DNA of 64,000 nucleotides from assembly GCA_905209075.1 (NCBI GenBank), contig CAJLRL010000001.1, forward strand, positions 214,129 through 278,128, written 5' to 3'. This document shows, in pieces, positions 33,217-42,309 of this stretch; within the stretch, counting starts at the first letter, position 1; each line of letters begins with the position of its first letter. The position numbers and the translations under genes were made by a program. The notes below the pieces were generated by a model. The model saw nothing but the letters and a program-made list of their open reading frames with translations, did no database searches and was not told the DNA's origin. The stretch comes from an uncultured Lachnospiraceae bacterium (GTDB lineage Bacteria > Bacillota > Clostridia > Lachnospirales > Lachnospiraceae).

Positions 33217-36155
33217 TTAATAAACTAAAAAACAGAAAATGGTTAAATTTGTGCCTGCTTATGGGAGTGTCCTTGTTTATCGCACTTTTTGTATGTCATC
33301 CGATGTTTGAAAAGGGTGCTGGAAATCAGATACTCGACAGACTTTTTACAGATCATGCCACACAGTATAATGAGTTTCCGGCGCAGATGAGCCGTGAGGG
33401 AACATATGCAGTGGCAGATTATTCTGATTCACAGGCTGTACTTGATAAGCTATCCGGATACGAGCAAAAGTGGACTGAATATGTGGATATAGACAGGGTT
33501 TCATCACAACAGCTTATTACACTCTCAGGGGGGCGCGCGGATGCGGAATTTGGAGAATCTAACAATTATTTTACAATAGGATATCTGCCGGGACTTTCGG
33601 AGTATGCGGATGTTGTAAAATCTCAGACTGATGAGAAAAAATCGGATAATAGTGAAAATTTAGATGAAACTCAAGACAATAATGAAAATGCATCAACAGA
33701 TACAGGAACATTCGAGTGTAGCATAAGTGAAAAGACAATGGATCACTACGGACTTGTGGCAGGAGAAAAAATCTATTTACAGGTGCCTGATGGCAGTGGC
33801 AAAAAGGAAATTCCGTTTGTCATATCACAGATCTGCCGTGAAAAAGATATAAACGATCCATATTGGGCCAAGACGCTTTCGGATATGGGCGATGTGATAT
33901 GTGTTTCGCAGGATGTTTTTGACGAAATGATGCAGTATTACAGCGAAGACAATATAAGCTACAGTGATTTTTTCATGCTGGATTACAGGCAGATAAATAC
34001 GGAAAATGCCTCACTTTATGACGGATATATGGAGCAGTTTAAGGACGCTGACAAGCTTTACAATGACAACATCCGTGATACTCTGGACAGTTTTTTCACA
34101 CAGCAGAAGACGATAAAGCTGATGCTTTGGGCGTTGGAGCTGCCGTGCCTGGTGCTTTTGATTTTATTTATAAGAATGATATCTGCACAGATACTTTCAC
34201 TCGAGGAAAATGACATACTTGTTTTAAGAAGCCGCGGTGCGACAAAATTACAGGTATTTACTTTGTACTTGCAGCAGTCGGGAATAATAGCGTTTGCGGG
34301 CTGCATACTCGGAATAGTGCTTGGATATATAATGTGCCGGGCTGCCGCATCTACAGACGGATTTTTAAGATTTACTGCAAAGGATATAGGCACTTACAAA
34401 TTTGTATGGCAGATGCTTGTCTATGCGGTGGCAGCGGCAGTTATCATGGTGCTATTTATCACAGTTCCAGTGTGGAAAAAATCAAAGGACGCCATATCAG
34501 AGCGTGGCAGCAGGGGACGTATATCAAAGAAAAAGCCTCTTTGGGAGAAATGCTTTATAGACGTTATACTTTTGGCTTTATCAGCATATCTGCTTTACAA
34601 TTACAACAAGCAGAAGAGTACGCTTGCGATATCTGTTCTTGAGAATAAGAGCATAGATCCTGTCATGATACTGGACAATTCGCTTTTTATATTTGCAGCG
34701 GCACTTTTGTGCGTAAGACTTACCGGGCTTATGATTCTGCTTGTGGACAGGCTCTTTAAAAAGCATTTTTCTCCGGCAATGTATGCATCATTTTTACAGC
34801 TAAAACGAACCAGATACAATCAGGGATTTCTGGCAGTATTTCTTATCATGACAGTAGCCGGCGGTATTTTTGACGCCAATATGGCGCGCACAATGAACAG
34901 CAATATGGAACAGCGGATCGTCTACAATGTGGGCTGTGATGCAATATACAACGAAGATTTCAGGCTCAGGATACAGCACAATAAGGATGGTTCGGTAAAC
35001 TGGATGTATGATGAGCCGGATTTTGGCAGATACGAGTCACTTAAAAATGAGGGCATCTGTGACGGTGTCACACGTGTGATCGAGGATGAAAAAGTGGACA
35101 TTTCCGTAGGCAGTGGTTCGGTTTCGGATGCATATCTTATGGCGATAAACACAAAAGAATTCGGTCAGACTGCAAAATTGCAGAGAGATAAAAATGACGA
35201 TATTAATGATAAACATTGGTTCAATTACCTGAACGAACTGGCAGAAGAGCCGGATGGAGTCATCATTTCATCCAACCTGGCAAAAGATTTTGGACTCAAA
35301 GTTGGTGACAGCTTAAATTACTCAAGGTATGTGCCAAAGGATGTCGGTGATGATGAGATCTACGCATCCGAAGATGCAAAGGTATGTGCCATAGTAAAAG
35401 GTTTTCCGGGATACGAGCGTTACACCTATGAGGCAGATGCAGACGGAAATGTGACTGAGCATGAAAGATACCTTATTGTTGCAAATTATGCTACGGTTGT
35501 GGAAAAGTTTGGAATGACACCGTACAGTGTGTGGATGAACCTGTCAAAAGGAAAAACGGTAGATGATATTGTGGGATATCTGGACGGTGAGAACAGTGAA
35601 AATTCAGACAGTACAGCAGACAATTTAACAGACACTCAAAGTGAAAAAGTACAGAGTGAAATATACAGGAATATAACATCCGCGCAGCAGCTTATAGACG
35701 AGAATAAAAACTCAGCCACAGTGCAGATCACAAACGGTATGTTTACCTTAAGTTTTATACTTTCACTGATAGTGTGTTCAGTAGGATTTTTGCTGTACTG
35801 GGTTATGACACTAAAACAGAGGGAGCTGCAGTTTGGCATATACCGCGCAATGGGAATGAGAATGAGAGAGGTAAAAGCAATGCTTTTAAACGAGCAGATA
35901 TTTTTATCATTTCTGCCGCTTCTTGCGGGAGCAGGCATAGGTATAGCTGCAACAGCGATGTTTGTAAGGCTTATATCGATCATATATCTGCCACAGAAAC
36001 ACAATATCGGAGTAAATGTATATATTTATCCGTCTGATATGCTGGAGCTTGCAGGAGTACTTTTCGTGGCAATAGCCGTATGTTATGTGGTTATCAGCAG
36101 ACTGCTTAAGAGTATGAAGATAGCACAGGCACTAAGGCTTGGAGAGGATGGTTAG
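33201..36155 (+). CDS. FtsX/MacB-type ABC transporter permease, 984 residues
   Basis: A large permease with an N-terminal membrane helix near residues 15-32, an extracellular domain, a four-to-five-helix block around 305-560 (LWALELPCLVLLILFIRMI, then the FtsX motif LRSRGATKLQVFTLYL), a second extracellular domain, and a final block of three helices from about 846 (SFILSLIVCSVGFLLYWVM), including IYRAMGMRMREVKAM, which repeats the FtsX-type coupling motif. This is the 1+3+...+3 layout of LolC/MacB-like proteins doubled into one chain. It overlaps the tandem adaptor and is followed by two ATPases. Substrate could be a peptide, lipoprotein or lipid; none is visible nearby. Confidence 0.8.
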   Translation: MFGFVINKLKNRKWLNLCLLMGVSLFIALFVCHPMFEKGAGNQILDRLFTDHATQYNEFPAQMSREGTYAVADYSDSQAVLDKLSGYEQKWTEYVDIDRVSSQQLITLSGGRADAEFGESNNYFTIGYLPGLSEYADVVKSQTDEKKSDNSENLDETQDNNENASTDTGTFECSISEKTMDHYGLVAGEKIYLQVPDGSGKKEIPFVISQICREKDINDPYWAKTLSDMGDVICVSQDVFDEMMQYYSEDNISYSDFFMLDYRQINTENASLYDGYMEQFKDADKLYNDNIRDTLDSFFTQQKTIKLMLWALELPCLVLLILFIRMISAQILSLEENDILVLRSRGATKLQVFTLYLQQSGIIAFAGCILGIVLGYIMCRAAASTDGFLRFTAKDIGTYKFVWQMLVYAVAAAVIMVLFITVPVWKKSKDAISERGSRGRISKKKPLWEKCFIDVILLALSAYLLYNYNKQKSTLAISVLENKSIDPVMILDNSLFIFAAALLCVRLTGLMILLVDRLFKKHFSPAMYASFLQLKRTRYNQGFLAVFLIMTVAGGIFDANMARTMNSNMEQRIVYNVGCDAIYNEDFRLRIQHNKDGSVNWMYDEPDFGRYESLKNEGICDGVTRVIEDEKVDISVGSGSVSDAYLMAINTKEFGQTAKLQRDKNDDINDKHWFNYLNELAEEPDGVIISSNLAKDFGLKVGDSLNYSRYVPKDVGDDEIYASEDAKVCAIVKGFPGYERYTYEADADGNVTEHERYLIVANYATVVEKFGMTPYSVWMNLSKGKTVDDIVGYLDGENSENSDSTADNLTDTQSEKVQSEIYRNITSAQQLIDENKNSATVQITNGMFTLSFILSLIVCSVGFLLYWVMTLKQRELQFGIYRAMGMRMREVKAMLLNEQIFLSFLPLLAGAGIGIAATAMFVRLISIIYLPQKHNIGVNVYIYPSDMLELAGVLFVAIAVCYVVISRLLKSMKIAQALRLGEDG

Positions 36156-36209
36156 CAGATCAAAATAGTTTAAAAGTTTTATAGCATGTAAAAAATGAGG
36201 TTATGACAT

Positions 36210-36950
36210 ATGGAAAATGCGATAATTGCTCACAATATAAAAAGATATTTCAAGGCGGGAGACGGCACAACAGTCCACGCACTTGACGGAGTATCCATGG
36301 AGATAAAAAAAGGAACACTTGCCATCTTAAAAGGGCGTTCCGGCTCTGGAAAGACCACACTTCTTAATATTCTTAGCGCGCTTGATATGCCGACAGAGGG
36401 AAGTGTGCGGTTTCTGGATAAAAACCTCGAACAGATGACCGAGAAAGACCGGGAAATGCTAAGGCGGTATGAGATGGGATTTGTATTCCAGTCGATAGCA
36501 CTCATTCCCACAATGACGGCATATGAGAATGTGGAATTTGCCATTAGGCTTGCAAAAAATAAGCGTCAGATGCGGACGGATTTGACGGATATGGATAATG
36601 ACATTGGAGATGCAAAAGATTATGTGTCAAATGAAAACACGCAGGAGCGGGTATCAGAGCTGCTTGATCGTGTCGGACTTTTAAAGCGCATGGATCATAT
36701 GCCGGATCAGTTATCGGGAGGCGAGCAGCAGAGAGTTGCAATCGCGCGCGCTGTGGCACATCACCCGAAGGTGGTCTTTGCAGATGAGCCGACAGGAGCA
36801 CTCGATACCGCTGCGGGATTTGAAGTCATGAGACTGTTCCGTGAGCTGATAGATGATGAGGACATCACGATAGTTATGACCACGCATGATCCGAACCTGA
36901 TGGAGCTGGGGGATGAAGTGTTTGAGCTTAGTGACGGAATAATAATCTAA
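36210..36950 (+). CDS. MacB/LolD-like ABC ATPase, first copy
   Basis: 246 residues. Walker A GRSGSGKTT at 42-50, Q-loop FVFQSIALIPTMTAYENV, signature LSGGEQQRVAIARAV, Walker B VVFADEPTGALD, and H-loop MTTHDP. The GEQQR signature and AYENV motif are those of the MacB/FtsE/LolD group that energises FtsX-type permeases. Between the Q-loop and signature there is a charged insert (about residues 114-148, KNKRQMRTDLTDMDND...) absent in typical members. GAGGT site; 55 bases after the permease. Confidence 0.88.
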   Translation: MENAIIAHNIKRYFKAGDGTTVHALDGVSMEIKKGTLAILKGRSGSGKTTLLNILSALDMPTEGSVRFLDKNLEQMTEKDREMLRRYEMGFVFQSIALIPTMTAYENVEFAIRLAKNKRQMRTDLTDMDNDIGDAKDYVSNENTQERVSELLDRVGLLKRMDHMPDQLSGGEQQRVAIARAVAHHPKVVFADEPTGALDTAAGFEVMRLFRELIDDEDITIVMTTHDPNLMELGDEVFELSDGIII

Positions 36951-36963
36951 AGGGAGAAAGCTT

Positions 36964-37845
36964 ATGATAAACTGCGATGGACTGGTAAAAATATATGAGA
37001 CCGACGATAAAAAAGTCATGGCACTGGAAGGCTTGGATCTTTCGGTGGAAACAGGGGAAATGCTTGCAGTAATAGGAAAATCCGGCAGTGGAAAATCCAC
37101 GCTACTAAATATGATAGGTGGACTGGAAACTCCAACGGCAGGAATACTCACTATCGATGGAAAAGATATTTCTACATATTCAGAGGACGAAATGGTAAGA
37201 TACCGCAGGGACAAAGTAGGTTTTGTGTGGCAGAAAAGTGCCAAAAATCTATTTCCATATCTGACTGTCATACAGAATGTGGAAGCTCCGATGCTGTTTG
37301 AAAAGAAAGTAAATCATAATAACAAGAAATTCGATAAATCCAAGAAAAATAAAAAATGCGAAGATAAAAGCACTAATGAAAATTATGCACTCGAACTGCT
37401 TAGAGCCGTGGGAATGGAGAAACACAAAGATAAGCTGCCGTCCCAGCTTTCCGGTGGAGAGCAGCAGAGAACTGCCATAGCGGTAGCACTGGCAAATAAG
37501 CCGGACATTTTGCTGGCTGATGAACCGACAGGAGCTGTGGATACAAAGACTGCTGATCAGATATATGAGCTTTTTCATGAATTAAACAGAAAACTTGGAA
37601 TAACCATTATCATAGTGACACATGATATGGCTCTCGCAGACCGCGTAGACAGGACTGTGCTTATATCTGACGGAAAGGTAAGTACGGAGAAATTGAAGGA
37701 ACGTCCGGCTATGGAATATACAGTATTAGACAAGGCGCACAGGATAAAACTCACTGACGAAATGCTTGTTGCAGCAGGGATAGACTCTAACAAAGTAAGG
37801 ATTGATGTGCAGGATGGAAAACTAGTTATATCGCGTGAAAAGTAA
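36964..37845 (+). CDS. MacB/LolD-like ABC ATPase, second copy with C-terminal extension
   Basis: 293 residues. Walker A GKSGSGKS at 38-45, Q-loop VGFVWQKSAKNLFPYLTV, signature LSGGEQQRTAIAVAL, Walker B ILLADEPTGAVD, H-loop VTHD. It too has a Lys-rich insert before the signature (about 118-138), at the same place as in the first copy but different in sequence. About 60 extra residues at the C-terminus (RIKLTDEMLVAAGID...) form a small added domain. Two different ATPases next to one double permease suggest an asymmetric ATPase pair. Confidence 0.88.
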   Translation: MINCDGLVKIYETDDKKVMALEGLDLSVETGEMLAVIGKSGSGKSTLLNMIGGLETPTAGILTIDGKDISTYSEDEMVRYRRDKVGFVWQKSAKNLFPYLTVIQNVEAPMLFEKKVNHNNKKFDKSKKNKKCEDKSTNENYALELLRAVGMEKHKDKLPSQLSGGEQQRTAIAVALANKPDILLADEPTGAVDTKTADQIYELFHELNRKLGITIIIVTHDMALADRVDRTVLISDGKVSTEKLKERPAMEYTVLDKAHRIKLTDEMLVAAGIDSNKVRIDVQDGKLVISREK

Positions 37846-37893
37846 AATCTTTACAACTCTTTAACATTTTTAATTTCCGCAAAATGGTATAAT
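37844..37893 (+). promoter_or_regulatory. Response-regulator box and promoter of regulator 2
   Basis: The 20 bases 37844-37863 equal those at 14395-14414. TATAAT (37888-37893) follows after 24 bases, the same spacing. There is no good -35 hexamer, as expected of an activator-dependent promoter. The box begins in the stop region of the ATPase gene. Confidence 0.6.
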
Positions 37894-37925
37894 GATTTAG
37901 AAATCTAATATCAGGGAGTTAAAAA

Positions 37926-38582
37926 GTGAGTAAAATACTTGTTGCGGAAGATGAACTTGCGATCAATAAAATGATCTGCATGAGTTTAAATATTACAGGC
38001 TATGAGACAGTATCAATGCAGGATGGGCAGGAAGTACTTGATTATCTGGCTGCCGGGCAGTCGGCAGATCTTGCCATAGTGGATATCATGATGCCGAAAG
38101 TTGATGGATTTGCTTTGCTTGAGCCGTTGAATAAAGCAGGCATCCCGGTTATATACCTGACCGCACTTGGGGATATTGAATCAAAGGTAAGAGGGCTATC
38201 GGGCGGTGCCGAGGACTATATGGTAAAGCCGTTTGAGATGCTTGAACTTTTGCTGCGCATAGAAAAAATCTTAAAGAGAACCGGAAAAAGCGATGAGCTC
38301 ATTAAACTTGATGATGTTATACTCGATATGAAAAAGCGCACAGTTTCAAAGAAAGATGAGCAGATATCTCTTACACCGATGGAATATGATCTGCTCTGCA
38401 TACTGGCAAAAAACAGAAACATTGCGCTTGGGCGTGATAAGATCCTGCATGAGATATGGGGAGCCGGTTTTGAAGGGGAGACGAGAACTGTCGATGTGCA
38501 TGTGGCGGCACTCCGCAGAAAGACAGGGCTTCACATAGTGTCAGTGCCAAAGATCGGATATCGTCTGGAGGTAGGAGAATGA
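37926..38582 (+). CDS. OmpR/PhoB-family response regulator (second system)
   Basis: 218 residues, GTG start after GGGAG. Receiver: E8-D9, phospho-acceptor D53 in AIVDIMMPKVDG, YLTA and VKPF; output winged helix with LTPMEYDLLCILA and TRTVDVHVAALRRK. It is close in sequence to the regulator at 15589 (both share GAEDYMVKPFE). Its stop overlaps the kinase start (ATGA). The upstream box suggests autoregulation. The operon lies between the two ABC transporters, so these are likely targets, as in Bce- or Vra-type envelope stress modules (inferred). Confidence 0.92.
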   Translation: MSKILVAEDELAINKMICMSLNITGYETVSMQDGQEVLDYLAAGQSADLAIVDIMMPKVDGFALLEPLNKAGIPVIYLTALGDIESKVRGLSGGAEDYMVKPFEMLELLLRIEKILKRTGKSDELIKLDDVILDMKKRTVSKKDEQISLTPMEYDLLCILAKNRNIALGRDKILHEIWGAGFEGETRTVDVHVAALRRKTGLHIVSVPKIGYRLEVGE

Positions 38583-39976
38583 AGCTGCGAAACAGGATAA
38601 CGTTTGGAACACTTGGATTATTGCTGATCTCACTCGGCTTATGCTGTGCTCTTATTATCTCGGTAAGCAAAAAGAATATGTTAAACAGTACCACAAGTTA
38701 TGTGCAGACAGAACTGCAAAAACTTGTGGCTAATTTTTTTTCAAGCGGAAATGAGATAAAAAAAACAGATGGGAAGCTTACAGAAGAAAGTAAAATAAAA
38801 TACTATTTTTTTAAACAAACCCAGTACTCCGATGCAGATACAGAGTATGTTCTCCAAAATGGTGACAGGATGCTCTACAACAATTCAGGACTTAATGCAG
38901 GGAAAATCCTTGAACTTGATGAGGTAGAAGAAAGCAATAATAAAGCTATCTATGATATCAAAAGCAGCATCATACATCAGGGCAAAAACTATTACTGTAT
39001 CTGCGGCAAAAATATAGATATAGGTGAAGAAAGATATCAGATCAGCGTTGTGCGCAGCATAACGGGGCTTTACCGGCAGATATATCAGATGATCGCTGTT
39101 TGTCTGGTTATAGGAATGATCATTTCTGTGATTGCTGCAGTAAGTATGATCATTTTCCTGAAAAAATCTTTTAAGCCGCTTGAACTTCTAAAGGATGAGG
39201 CTGATGCGATCTCTAAGGGCGAGTATGAGCGTCATATAGAAGTAAAAGGAAAAGATGAGCTGGCATCGTTATCACAAAGCTTTAATGCGATGGCGAAGGC
39301 TGTAGAGTCACATATTGCAGAGGTTGAGGAGACTTCTGAGGCGAGAAACCGGCTGATCCATGCACTTTCACATGAGATGAGGACTCCGGTAACTGCGATC
39401 TGTGGTTATGCCTACTCGCTTCGAAATATGAAGATGACTGATGAGCAAAGAGAAGAGGCTCTTGGCTTTATGGATATTGAGGCAAAGAGGCTTGGAGGAC
39501 TGTCTGGTAAGCTGACTGATCTGGTCGGGCTTACACCGGATAAGATAGAACTTAAAGATATAGAACTTGCGGATCTAAAAAAACATCTTGAGATGATATG
39601 GAGCGGCCGGGATGATATTATCCTGACAGTTGGAAATGGCATCATAAAAGGTGATATGGAGCTTCTTATAATGCTGATAACAAATCTCTGCGATAATGCA
39701 AAAAAGGCAGATGCGACAAAAATAAATATAGACATAAGTGAAAGAGGGATATCGGTAAAAGATAACGGAAAGGGAATCCCGCAGGAGGACATGAAGCATA
39801 TATTTGAGATATTTTATCAGGGAGATGCTTCAAGAAATCAGCAGGGCTTCGGACTGGGACTTGCGTTATGCCAGAAAATAGCAGCACTTCACAACTCAAG
39901 GCTGTGTGTGGAAAGTAAATTGCACGAGGGCAGCGTTTTTTCTTTACAGTTTCCTTACAACTCTTTGATGACTTGA
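38579..39976 (+). CDS. Sensor histidine kinase (second system)
   Basis: 465 residues. Membrane helices near 9-29 and 172-197 flank a 140-residue extracellular sensor. HAMP (KKSFKPLELLKDEADAISKGEY), phospho-acceptor H265 in ALSHEMRTPVTAICGY, N box LITNLCDNAKKAD, G1 VKDNGKGIP, and G2 GFGLGLALCQKIA are all intact. The last 30 bases of the gene contain the regulator box for the lipoprotein gene that follows. Coupled to regulator 2. Confidence 0.92.
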   Translation: MKLRNRITFGTLGLLLISLGLCCALIISVSKKNMLNSTTSYVQTELQKLVANFFSSGNEIKKTDGKLTEESKIKYYFFKQTQYSDADTEYVLQNGDRMLYNNSGLNAGKILELDEVEESNNKAIYDIKSSIIHQGKNYYCICGKNIDIGEERYQISVVRSITGLYRQIYQMIAVCLVIGMIISVIAAVSMIIFLKKSFKPLELLKDEADAISKGEYERHIEVKGKDELASLSQSFNAMAKAVESHIAEVEETSEARNRLIHALSHEMRTPVTAICGYAYSLRNMKMTDEQREEALGFMDIEAKRLGGLSGKLTDLVGLTPDKIELKDIELADLKKHLEMIWSGRDDIILTVGNGIIKGDMELLIMLITNLCDNAKKADATKINIDISERGISVKDNGKGIPQEDMKHIFEIFYQGDASRNQQGFGLGLALCQKIAALHNSRLCVESKLHEGSVFSLQFPYNSLMT

Positions 39977-39997
39977 AAACACATAAAGAGGTAAGAT
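39943..39997 (+). promoter_or_regulatory. Third response-regulator box and promoter
   Basis: TTACAACTCTTT (39955-39966) matches the core of the other two boxes; a further TTTACA 11 bp upstream (39943-39948) gives an 11-bp direct repeat. A -10-like TAAGAT (39992-39997) lies at exactly the same distance as TATAAT in the other promoters. The box overlaps the kinase 3' end. It would drive lipoprotein 4 and the second ABC transporter. Confidence 0.5.
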
Positions 39998-40027
39998 CAT
40001 ATCATCAAATGAAACGAGGAGACAATC

Positions 40028-41533
40028 ATGAAGCAGAAAATAGTATGTCTTTTGGCGGCAGCAGCTTGTTTTTCAATGACAGCCTGTGAAAAAACACCGG
40101 ACAAGTCACTTGTCACACAAAAAAACATAGACAGGCTCGAGGAAGCTGCGAAGGAAAAGCCCGAGGATGGAAGCACCTTAAAGGACATAATAGAAACAAC
40201 AACAGATACATACAGCTTTAATTATGAAAGTGACGATAAAAAAATTAAAATAACTGCGGATAATGTCCAGGTCACTCTTCCGACAAAGGATACGATACCT
40301 ATGTATCACGTTAAATGCGGCGGGATCTCACAGGAGGTAACCGATAAGGTTTACGATTATTTTTTTCCTGATGGGGCATATTCGACAACCGGTACGGATG
40401 TCACAAAAGAGGCTCTTGATAAGGAGATAATGAGTTTAAAACAGTACAATGCAACTGTAAAAGATGACACGCAGATGTCAGAAGAAGAACGTGAGGAAAC
40501 GATACAGCAGAATGAAGATCTGATACAGAAGTGTGAGGAGGATAAGAAAACTGCACCGGACGAGAGCACGTTAAAAACTGTTCCAAAAGATTCCACATAT
40601 GTTGATCAGGAATGGCAGACACTGGGTGGAACTGAGATGGTAAAAGGACTTACAGTAAGCTCAGAGGATAGCAAAAGGAGTCTTAATGTGGTAAGTGCAG
40701 ATGATGATAGCTCAATGACCTCATTCCTTAGATATTCCGTTACAGGCGGATATAACTATTCCGGGCAGCAGGGCGATCCTGCAAGATCATGCAGTGATGA
40801 GGAAAAACAGCAGATAGGGATAAGTGAGGAAGATGCAAGAAAATATGTTGATGATTTCGTGCAGAAAACAGGCATGGACTGGAAAATACATGATACTTTG
40901 TGCATACGCGGTTTTACGGTCAGGGAAAACGAAGATACGTATGGTGATTCCGGAGATATGATATATCCGGAGCATGATACCGCATACAAATTTATCCTGG
41001 CTCATAGTGTTGACGGTATACAAAGCGCTGTTACAAGCTCGGCTTATGTGCCGGATGAATGTGATGATACATACATCACATGGTTATATGAGCAGATAAG
41101 TGTTGTTGTTGAACCGGATGGGATTGTTGATCTTGAATGGGAGTATCCGATAGAGGTGGAGGATTCCGTATCAGATAATGTGGGAATTATTTCTTTTGAT
41201 CAGGCAAAGGATATTTTTGAACAGATGATGCCGCTTACGACAAAAGGTGATCTTGAAGAGTGGTCGGATGACGAAAACAGTCAAGTCAGTATTACAGCGG
41301 ATGTTTCGGATATAAGGCTTGGACTTATGCGTGTAAGAAGCAGTGGAACCGAAAAAAGCGGACTTCTTACACCGGTATGGATATTTTATGGAGATTATAC
41401 CCAAAGCGTTCATTTCCTGCCGGGAAAAGGGGATGGACAGGAAGACTATGATAATACGCAGGAGCAGCCATGGATACTTCTGGCAGTAAATGCGGTGGAT
41501 GGAAGCGTTATTGATGTAACGGCCGGTTATTGA
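40028..41533 (+). CDS. Lipoprotein paralogue 4
   Basis: 501 residues, GAGGAG site, signal ending MTAC. More divergent than the other three but with the same plan: a TFNYESDDKKIKITA-like domain start, YDYFFPDGAYSTTGTDVTKEAL in place of the YFG--YYYD segment, a long Glu/Asp helix, a YKFILAHSVDGIQSA segment equal to the GVDGI block, and a C-terminal LLTPVWIFYGDY...LAVNAVDGSVID. It precedes the second ABC transporter with only 2 bases between stop and start, implying a joint function. Confidence 0.65.
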   Translation: MKQKIVCLLAAAACFSMTACEKTPDKSLVTQKNIDRLEEAAKEKPEDGSTLKDIIETTTDTYSFNYESDDKKIKITADNVQVTLPTKDTIPMYHVKCGGISQEVTDKVYDYFFPDGAYSTTGTDVTKEALDKEIMSLKQYNATVKDDTQMSEEEREETIQQNEDLIQKCEEDKKTAPDESTLKTVPKDSTYVDQEWQTLGGTEMVKGLTVSSEDSKRSLNVVSADDDSSMTSFLRYSVTGGYNYSGQQGDPARSCSDEEKQQIGISEEDARKYVDDFVQKTGMDWKIHDTLCIRGFTVRENEDTYGDSGDMIYPEHDTAYKFILAHSVDGIQSAVTSSAYVPDECDDTYITWLYEQISVVVEPDGIVDLEWEYPIEVEDSVSDNVGIISFDQAKDIFEQMMPLTTKGDLEEWSDDENSQVSITADVSDIRLGLMRVRSSGTEKSGLLTPVWIFYGDYTQSVHFLPGKGDGQEDYDNTQEQPWILLAVNAVDGSVIDVTAGY

Positions 41534-41535
41534 TC

Positions 41536-42309
41536 ATGGATAAATTAAAACGATTAAGGACAAACCATACAATTTTATCATGCATAAAGCAGTCTTTGTC
41601 AGGCAGGATCTTTTTATTGGCAGTTTCAGGGATAGTGTCTGCATTTTGCATCGGAGGCTTTGCCGCAGTCTATGCGGCAATGGAAAAATACAAAACAGGA
41701 CTTATTGAGTATGGCACACATTATACAGTTTTGGAAACTGCCATAAAGTCTGATGCGGTATGCCTGCTGCTGCCGGTTTTTGCAGCACTTCCGTATACTG
41801 CGGAATTTTTAGAAGAGCTGGAAAGCGGATTTATAAAAAGCTATCTTATAAGAGCCGGCAGAGGACGGTACATATGTGGAAAAATAATTGCAGCTGCGAT
41901 AAGCGGAGGCATGGCATGTATGGTGGGGATAGGGATTTATATTGATCTGCTAAGGCTTTTGATGCTTCCGATGGAAAAGCAGGGGAAAATACAGGGGGCA
42001 GGCATGGTGTTTGTCTTATTTTTTTGCTTAGGAATGCTTTTTTCACTTGTTGGGATGTTGTTTTCAATGATCACATCAAGTAGATATATGGCATACGCAT
42101 CGCCGTTTGTATTTGAATATGCACTTATCATATTGCATGAAAGGTATTTAAAAAAACTTTATATAATCTACCCTAAAGAATGGTTTGCGCCATCGGAAGA
42201 AAACTGGGCATTCGGCACAACCGGCACACTGATATATCTGCTTTTACTATGTATACTGATCGCTGTGATCCTTGTTCCGGCAATGGAAAGGAGAATTAAT
42301 GAGATATGA
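41536..42309 (+). CDS. ABC-2-type permease subunit 1
   Basis: The ATG at 41536 lies 2 bases after the lipoprotein stop; 257 residues. Six hydrophobic segments (for example IFLLAVSGIVSAFCIGGF, AVCLLLPVFAALPYTAEF, IIAAAISGGMACMVGIGI) and the ELESGFIKSYLIRAGRGRYICGK stretch, typical of bacteriocin/antibiotic-type ABC-2 permeases. Its end overlaps the next start (ATGA). Together with the next two genes it forms a complete transporter. Confidence 0.7.
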   Translation: MDKLKRLRTNHTILSCIKQSLSGRIFLLAVSGIVSAFCIGGFAAVYAAMEKYKTGLIEYGTHYTVLETAIKSDAVCLLLPVFAALPYTAEFLEELESGFIKSYLIRAGRGRYICGKIIAAAISGGMACMVGIGIYIDLLRLLMLPMEKQGKIQGAGMVFVLFFCLGMLFSLVGMLFSMITSSRYMAYASPFVFEYALIILHERYLKKLYIIYPKEWFAPSEENWAFGTTGTLIYLLLLCILIAVILVPAMERRINEI

